Origin: Coniochaeta sp. PMI_546
Taxonomy: Eukaryota > Ascomycota > Sordariomycetes > Coniochaetales > Coniochaetaceae
Length of the DNA stretch: 64,000 nt
Assembly (NCBI GenBank): GCA_021432605.1
Contig: MU271162.1
Location: forward strand, 133,721 to 197,720
Reading direction: 5' to 3'
Made by a program: the position numbers and the translations under genes
The notes under the pieces: model-generated
What the model was told of the DNA's origin: nothing
The model's input: the letters and a program-made list of their open reading frames with translations, nothing else
The model's database searches: none
Shown here: piece after piece, positions 56,848 to 64,000 of the stretch
Position numbering within the stretch: the first letter of the stretch is position 1
Layout of the letters: every line of letters starts with the position of its first letter

Positions 56848-59800
56848 ATGAAGCTTGACATACCCCAAGATACCAGCACCAGCGATCAAGGCGCCGACGC
56901 GGTTGGCCTTCTTGCACAACCTTGGAATTTCAGCACCATAGATCCAGTGGGACCGAGCACCGACAAGAGGCAATCCGTAAAGGTAAAAGAGGAATCCGCC
57001 GACAATGCACAGCCTGATGGAACTGAAGGACGCAGTCACTGCAAGACCGAGAGCACAGAGAATGGCGATGACAATGCCTCTGTCCAAAGTGAACCGAGCC
57101 AGGAAGGATTCCCCTTCGATCTGCGCGACGACATGCTCAAAGCTCTCGACTCAATCACGTCATCTGGCACATTTGCAAACGCTCACAAGCTTGGCTGGAT
57201 CATACCTGGCCTTGTTGTCGAAGATGTCGGACTTATCGACCTGCCTCTCCGGGAGACACAGGCAAAGCAGATGATATCTAAAGCTCGCCATGCTCCATAC
57301 GGCAAAGGTAGTGAGACAATCGTCGATACCTCGGTACGGAACACATGGGAACTTGACCCAAGCCAGTTCCAACTGACCGCTACACGTTGGCCAAAGCTGG
57401 TTGCTGAGATCTGCCAAGCGATTTCCGAGGAGGCAGGGCTGGGTGGCGCTCGAGTGCACGCACATCTTTACAAGATGCTGATATACGAGAAAGGGGCAAT
57501 GTTCAAAGCCCACACAGAGTAAGCAACGCTTTCTCATAGACCATGCAATCGAGTATTCAAGTACTGTGCTGACATCACCCTTAAGCACGGAAAATGTTCC
57601 GGGCATGTTTGGGACGCTCGTCATCTGCCTCCCGTCTCCTCACGAAGGAGGAAATGTTGTGACAAAGCATTGCGGTGTGTCCAAGACCTTCAGGACTGAC
57701 CAAACACGCCAGTCATACCTCTGGTGGTTTTCCGACGTATCACACGAGGTTCTCCCGGTCCTCTCGGGATATCGTGTGGTCCTGACCTACAATCTTGCCA
57801 TTGACGCCTCACGTACCACGGAGCGTCCGTCAGCAGCTCTTGCTCGTAACAAGGCCAAGCCAGTGCGACACGCGCTGCGGCTATGGCTGGCTCAGCCGAA
57901 GCAGGAGAGAGAGCTTGACTATCTCTATTATGCTCTCGATCATCAGTATACCGAAGCGAATATATCTCATGCCGGGCTGAAGACCCGTGATCTTGCTATT
58001 GTCGACGTGCTTCATCAGCTTTCTGCTGCCATGCCATTTTATCTCTTTTTGGCTGTCCTTGAGAAAGAAGAATCAGGCAGCTGCGAGAGGAGATACAATT
58101 CCAGGTATGATTCAGGCTACGGTCGCGGGGCTTGGGGCGGCTACTATGAGGATGATGACGATGAAGACGACGACGACGACTTCCACGACCTCGAAGAAGT
58201 TTTCGAAACAAGTTACAGGATCAAGAAACTGGTGGATCTCGGCGGTCGACAGCTGGGCGTAGGGTCCTCGTTCGATCTCGACAACGTCCTTCAGTGGGAC
58301 GAAGACCTTTTCCCGGAAGATCCTGAATCCGAGGATTACGAACAATATATGGGCAATTCTGTACGTCACACTCGTCGAGTTTGCATGAGCAAACACCGGC
58401 ACCGAGTCCGTAGTCGAGTATTAATATCGAGCAGGGACCGTCAGCAACACATTGGTACAGGGCATCTGTAGGTTAATGTCTTCACCCCACCTGATTCCTC
58501 GCTTACACGGGTTACCAAGGCTGTTGTTATTGTTCCCCGGGATCACCTAGTCGCCTATCTGTTATCTGCTTCTCGGCTGAGCAGCCTCAGCTCTGTAACA
58601 GATTATGTTGCCGACATCTGTCTCGGTCTTGCCAAAAGCGACAGCAGCAGTGCCTCGCACATGTGGAACTCTTTTTACCACGAGATATTCGAGCAAAGAG
58701 GGGGAATGACGAAGGCGTCGTCAGAAACTAAGGCGCTGGTACTCACGACAACGCTGAGGTTGAAAGATTGGGTCCTCTGGGGCCAAATCATTGCTTCAAT
58801 AGCTGGTAAGAAGTACGATATTGCTGATGATTTCTTCTCCGCTGCCTGCGAAGATATTCTCTCGTCTGAAGTGACATTCGACCAAATTGAGCAAGGGTAG
58901 GTGCAACTGTAGAGTAGAGTTGAGGCGAGTATGCTAATTACGCTCGAGGATGTCGACATTGGTATCCGTTCTACCCACACTGGCCAGGCAGCACGAGGTC
59001 GTAAGATCATTTGTCGACCTACACTTCTGCGCTGACCACGATATCGAATTCATTGATAAGATACGCACCCTATTGAATACATGGGCTCGGCAGGCATTTA
59101 CCCGAGCTCTTGCGGAGGAGAGACCACTTGAAGCGAACGATGGCTGTTCGATGATCAACATTGCTTTCAAATGGTTTGATCTTGCCTTCTTCAAAGCAGT
59201 GTATGTCTCTATCCCTAAGTTTCCCAGCAGCACGATCTGACGAGTGGCAGGACCATCCCTATCTTCAAGAAGAGAATAAGAGACTTCGGGTATTCTCTCG
59301 AGTACCTGAACGAGTTTCGCGCTGAAATCGAGGCCAACGACCACGGCCCCAACGCGGAGGAGTGCAGGGCTCTTTACAGGAGCTTGGCTACTTCCCTGAT
59401 AGATGACATCGACGCTTCACTCTTCCACAGCCCCGAGGGGCTGGCAGCTCGTGCCACAGCTGCCGCCCCTAGCCGCAGCTTCTACATAGATCTATTTGGC
59501 CCACGAGTGAAAAGGGATGACGGGACGCCTCTGCCAGAGGATCAGCGCAACACTGTCACCCGCGAAGTCGTAATAGAATTCTTGCGCGGCGTCTTGCTAT
59601 CGGATCTGCCCTTAGCCACAATCCAGAAGCTCTTTTACAAGCTCACCGACCAAGCTGGCCGCATCAACAGGGCTGAGTTCCACCCCTTGTGGTTACCCAT
59701 CTTGCGCAGCTTTTTGTCCCTCCTCGAGGAACGCTCGATACCTCTCACCACGCCGAGATACCAGCACTTTTGTGCTGCTATTCTTGAATCTTATATCGTG

Positions 59801-60754
59801 AACTACCTGGGGAAGGAGCCTACCGATACCTCCAGCCTTGCTCAGCCAGCTGTTGACTGTTCTTGCGCTGATTGCAGGCAGCTCAATGCATTCCTCGTCG
59901 ACCCCCGTCAAAAGGTTGGACGCTTCGCTGTCGGCAAACAGCGAAGGCAACATCTCCACCGGAGGCTGGAGTACGCCGGAATAGATTTTACTCACAAAAC
60001 GGAGCGGTTTGGAAACCCGCAAACTCTGGTCGTCACGAAGACCTTGACCCAACAAGCCGAGGCACGAACAACTTGGAAAACAAGGGCGGAAGAGGCGAAG
60101 AAGCAATTCGAGTTATTTGACCAGGGCCAACTCCGAACGCTCCTCGGGTCGGACTTCTCCAAGATCATTGGATTTGAGGATGTTCGAGCAGCCACCAGAC
60201 AGCAGTCTACACCTGCTATTAACCTAGGGCAGCGGCCGCAGGGTCAGGGTCAGGGTCAGAGACAGCCTGGTACACAAGTACGACCGCTTGCCGGACCACA
60301 TCAAACTGCCCAACAACCCCTGCAGCACGGCTTGTCACAGCAGCCACCGCGTTCGTTGTTCCACTCACCATCTGCCCGCCTGCCAGACCCGGTTCCTGAA
60401 CGATACCAGATCTTTGATCCGCAGTCCAGCTTCGCATCACAGAATAAGGTCCCTCCGCACAGTCCGGTATCACAAGCCCAACAAGCGCCGCCAGTTCTTC
60501 AAGCCCAACAATCACGAGAAATCATGGGAACGGGGGTCTTACCCAATTCAAAATACACTCGGGCCGAGTCTAGACACGGATCTGGAGTTCTGAAATCAGC
60601 GTCCGGTAACCAAGTTCATCAACCGGGAGGGGCGCTTTCGAGACTTACGCCGTCGCATGCTCCGGAGCCCCTGGGCATCAAGCAGGAACGCGGCGAGAAG
60701 AGGAAGGCCAGCGAATTGGAGCCTGATATCATCGACTTGACAGTTGATGACTGA
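56848..60754 (+). CDS. Large 2-oxoglutarate/Fe(II) oxygenase with disordered tail
   Basis: Five exons, 56848-57518, 57586-58360, 58472-58896, 58949-59200 and 59251-60754, give 1208 aa with phase kept. The 2OG-Fe(II) oxygenase (prolyl-4-hydroxylase-like) domain lies at about 190-320. Expected iron ligands are His222 and Asp224 (FKAHTD) and His277 (DVSHEVLPV), and Arg287 (SGYRVVLTYNL) should bind 2-oxoglutarate. Intron 1 splits the Asp224 codon, so the motif appears only after splicing. An acidic run (EDDDDEDDDDD) lies near 420. The middle is alpha-helical and of unknown function. The last 200 residues are Gln/Pro-rich and end in KRKASELEPDIIDLTVDD, which combines a basic nuclear signal with a SUMO-interaction-like motif. 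This large family is common in Sordariomycetes and Eurotiomycetes, but its substrate is unknown. A nuclear location is inferred. Confidence 0.86.
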
Positions 60755-62003
60755 GGCCAAGACCGTTCGTCACCACCGAGCATGCTATTACCTATCGGTG
60801 TTTCTCTTTGCCGTTGGTCGTTGAAGTTATTGGGATATATGTGAAGGTCTACCTCTGTGCCACACGTGTATATGATTGCCTACCTCACTTCGTTTGGGAT
60901 CTTGTTTTGGAGAGCGGCCATGACCATGCAGCTTTCTGATTTAGCACTGCATTTCCAGCGTGCATTGCAAATTCTTACATAATGTCTATTCTTTTGACCT
61001 CTTTCCGACTCTCAGGTTTTACTCTCAGTTGGGAAAGTCGTGTAGTTAGTAGTGCTGTGGTGGAGGCTTAACAATGTCAAGCCCCCCTGTTTCGTCCTGT
61101 CCGTCATGGTCTCACTACTTTTCGACTTCCTATACTCTTGTGACCTGTCTGTTTTAATCAAGAGCTTGTCAGGTCAGACTGCCATTGAACGAGTCTGACG
61201 ATATGAATAGACGGATCCTGTGACAAGCCGTCTCGACTGTTAGACTTAGTAGCCAAGCTGATGTGAGAAGAGGTTGGAATAGGATTTGTGTCTGGCCAGG
61301 TACAGGATCCCACTGTATCCACCAATCCTCTAGTCGATCCCCGCCCGGACTTGGCCATGCCGCTGCGAGGTTATCTCGCCAAGCCACTCATCATCGCCCC
61401 TCCTGTACTACTTCGCCAACTCGCAAGCCACAGCCCTTGAGCACATGTTTAGCAACAATATGATTCCTGCGCTGACCTGGTAAGCAAACGTTTCGCTACC
61501 TTCAAACCTCTAGTCTGGTGGTTGCGACTTGTAGAGTCTGGACCCGACGGTGCATGTGCCACACAACATGGTTCTTCAATCAGAATGCAGATGTTGAATC
61601 ACACTGCAGGTTTCCCAACCAGTCTTCCCGCGGTTTTCAGCCAGCCCACCGCACCGGCTCATGTGGACTTCCGGGGAGCTCATTGGCCGCCTTATAGGGC
61701 CAGCTATCTCGACATCTTGTCGTCCAAACGTCTAGATGCGCCACACAACATTCTCCCCGCATGTACCGCCCGTCCCATGCAGTCTTTCTGTATAATGGCG
61801 GCCGTCGGATCTTCTTGGACAGCGGCTATGACTGCGTCTAGATCTTTTGGGTCTTCTGGGCTCGTGAACCATGGGCTGGCTGATGGCATCCTAATCCTTT
61901 TCCAAAATGGCAGTGGAGGTCATGAGGAGTGTACATGACCGCGGCCGCTGACGCTGACAGGATGCAGACTCCTACTTAAACATCTCCTTGGGACCTCGCC
62001 AAC
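60755..62003. other. Intergenic region upstream of GH71
   Basis: About 1.25 kb. Short ORFs on both strands (for example 61522-61938 plus) have no recognisable domain. No repeat seen. Confidence 0.45.
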
Positions 62004-63694
62004 ATGGGTATGTTTGACCTGAATGTCGCCGATGTAAACTTAACCTCCAGTAAATATCTTCAGCAGACCGATATCTGAAGCGTCTTCTTCCAGCACGTCG
62101 GCATAAGGCTCATCCTCCACAAGATACAATGTCACGACAAGTGTTCGCACATTATATGGTCAGTCCATATGTCACAGCCTTACGTGCATGCTTGGAACGA
62201 GCTATGTCCTATGTCTTCTAACACGGTTCATACTAGGTCGGTATCTGCGACGGCCAAACGCAGGACCAATGGGCAAATGAGATCAAGACGGCCAAGCAAG
62301 CTGGCATCGACGGCTTCGCGCTGAACATCGGCCCCTCGGACTACTGGACCCAGCCCCAGCTGCGCAATGCATACGCTGCCGCCGAGCAGGTCGGCGGGTT
62401 CGTCTTGTTCATTTCGTTTGACATGGCTGCCGGCAACTGGTCGGTGCAGCAGGTCGTCGACCTCGTCAACACGTACAAGAATTCGAGAGCGCAGATGAAG
62501 GTCGACGGCAAGCCCTTTGTATCGACGTTTGAGGGTCCCGGCTGGGCAGATAACTGGAACGCCGTGAAACAGCAGACCGGCGGCATCTTCCTGGTGCCGG
62601 ACTGGTCGAGTCTTGGTGCTCAGGGGGTTGGTGGGAAACTTGGGCTCATTGATGGCGCCTGTGAGTTCTTTCGACTGCTTCCACTTCTCTGACAAGAGGC
62701 AGCACTAATAGTCACAAGTTTCTTGGGGAGCATGGCCTCAAGCTGGTCAGACCAAGATGAACACCGGAGAGGACATCGCTTACAAGAACGCCCTCCGAGG
62801 AAAAAAGTATATGATGGGCGTCAGCCCCTATTTCTACACCAGTATGTTCAGTTCTTGTACTAGATGGCTTCTCATGCTGACACGTGTATCAGACCTGCCA
62901 CAGTGGAACAAGAACTGGTACTCGTCTAGCGAATCGCTCTGGTTCGACAGGTGGCAGCATGTCTTGGACATCATGCCTGACTTCGTCGAGATCATCACCT
63001 GTGAGTGCCTTGCTGTCGTCCTTTCGCAGATCATCTGACACGCCTCAGGGAACGACTACGGCGAGTCAAGCTACATCTGCGACACGAACCCGCGCCAAGT
63101 GGTCCAAGGTGCCGACAAGTACATCAACGGATATGACCACTCTGGATTCCGCGCCATTCTGCCGTACTTCATCCAAGCCTACAAAGCTGGCAACCGCAAC
63201 TTGCCGCTGAACCACGAGGACAGGGCAGTTGCCTGGTATCGGACCACGCCAGTTCGCTGCGCAGGTGACGGAGGTAAGTGATGAAATGCCCTCGTCCATA
63301 ACCATTACTTCGTCGTATGCTGATGCGATCAAACCCAGGCACTGTTTGGGGTCAGGGAGGAAACAGCTCCGCGGCCAACGGAGCAAAGGACGTCATCTCC
63401 ATCGTTGCGGCCACCAATGGACAGAAATCAGTCACAGTGGACATTGGCGGTAATTCGCAGACCTTCACCACCCAGGGCGGCAGTCCCCTTTCGTACTTCG
63501 AGATGCCGTTCAATGGCCGGTTTGGGCCGGTGACAATCAAGCTCAACGGCAAGGCAAAGACGGGTCCGGCTATCACCAACAACTGCCCTGCCTGCGGACA
63601 TGTGAGTCTACCACGCTGACTCCTCATCCTCTATGCGCCTGTCTTGCTAACATCAACATAGGTGGTGTTCAATTCTGTTGTTATCAACGTTTGA
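62004..63694 (+). CDS. GH71 alpha-1,3-glucanase (mutanase)
   Basis: Eight exons: 62004-62007, 62067-62158, 62237-62660, 62719-62841, 62893-63000, 63049-63273, 63339-63601 and 63662-63694, giving 423 aa in phase. The GH71 core is clear: VFAHYMVGICDGQTQDQW, KTAKQAGIDGFALNIG, FVSTFEGPGWADNW, FSWGAWPQ, KKYMMGVSPYFYT and WNDYGESSYI, then a C-terminal beta-sandwich ending VVFNSVVINV. GH71 enzymes hydrolyse alpha-1,3-glucan, a fungal cell-wall and dental-mutan polymer. The predicted N-terminus (MDRYLKRLLPARRHKAHPPQ) has no signal peptide, as in the intracellular or spore-wall subset of the family. The first exon contributes only ATG plus one base; if it is wrong, translation would start at Met 62129, which begins MSRQVFAHY. 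Six introns are 48-78 nt long. Confidence 0.9.
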
Positions 63695-64000
63695 AGCTCT
63701 TACTCAATCGTCGCCTTGTCTTGAAATCGTGATTTACATAGCTTGGGATCATTCAATGCCGGCGTCTGGGCACCGACTGGAAGTATAGATAAGGATTGAA
63801 CAGACTTGACTGGAATTCCATTTCATTTGAATGGGCTTTGCCCGTGATGTGCACAATTGATAGTGATGTTGCTAACGAGTTGTGCTTCGCCACGATTGTG
63901 GCTGCTCCTGCGTGTAAGTCTAGCCTATTACAGCCGTAGCTTGATGCTACCGAGATGGGAGCTGAAACGCTATCTCAGGCGCACTCAGCTGACTTCCCCC
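63695..64000. other. 3' flank of GH71 gene
   Basis: About 300 bp to the window edge; no gene seen. Confidence 0.5.

Noticed and set aside
61522-61938. 138-codon plus-strand ORF before GH71
   Set aside because: No domain and no join to the GH71 frame.

Overview
This window looks like nuclear DNA of a filamentous ascomycete (Pezizomycotina, most likely a Sordariomycete; I cannot name the species). The evidence is short spliceosomal introns of about 50-120 nt with GTRNGT donors and CTAAC/CTGAC branch sites, roughly 50% GC genes in AT-richer spacers, and fungal-specific families: a PDR-type ABC pump, a Zn2Cys6/Fungal_trans_2 regulator, GH71, and a free-standing AA8 cytochrome. I found no CRISPR array, tRNA, rRNA, provirus or transposon that I can support.

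Layout. 0-6 kb: a Ufd1-like zinc-finger protein (-) diverges from an F-box protein (+). 7.5-12 kb: a secreted intradiol-dioxygenase-like enzyme (+) converges on the SWR1-complex actin-related protein Arp6 (-). 12-17.4 kb: a full-size PDR drug-efflux pump (-). 17.4-22 kb: mostly gene-poor, holding one very small spliced PLAC8 gene (-). 22-30 kb: a Trf4/Cid14-type poly(A) polymerase (-) diverges from a Sip5-like RING protein (+). 30-32 kb: a D-arabinose dehydrogenase (-). 34-37.6 kb: a secreted AA8 cytochrome (+) converges on a secreted beta-lactamase-like serine hydrolase (-). 38-40.5 kb: two decayed genes, one a recognisable metallophosphoesterase. 42-47.5 kb: an amino-acid permease (+) converges on a hexose-type sugar transporter (-). 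49-56 kb: an MFS exporter (+), a Zn2Cys6 regulator (+) and a secreted rhamnogalacturonan lyase (-). 56.8-63.7 kb: a large 2-oxoglutarate/Fe(II) oxygenase (+), then a GH71 alpha-1,3-glucanase (+).

How the genes fit together. Housekeeping genes (Arp6, Trf4/Cid14, Sip5, Ufd1-like) alternate with genes for life on plant or fungal polymers (PL4 lyase, GH71, AA8, intradiol dioxygenase, sugar and amino-acid uptake, efflux). The sugar transporter, MFS exporter, Zn2Cys6 regulator and PL4 lyase lie within about 10 kb and could form a small pectin-use neighbourhood, but that is inference from position only.

Coding models were built by hand from reading frame, splice consensus and family motifs. Exon joins given for each gene keep phase throughout, except in the middle of the F-box gene, where one join is unresolved. 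The observations most worth a second look are a phase-supported GC-AG intron in the Trf4 gene, the tiny PLAC8 gene, the metallophosphoesterase relic, dispersed GGTACCTTACC-type repeats, and SUMO-interaction-like motifs in two unrelated proteins.
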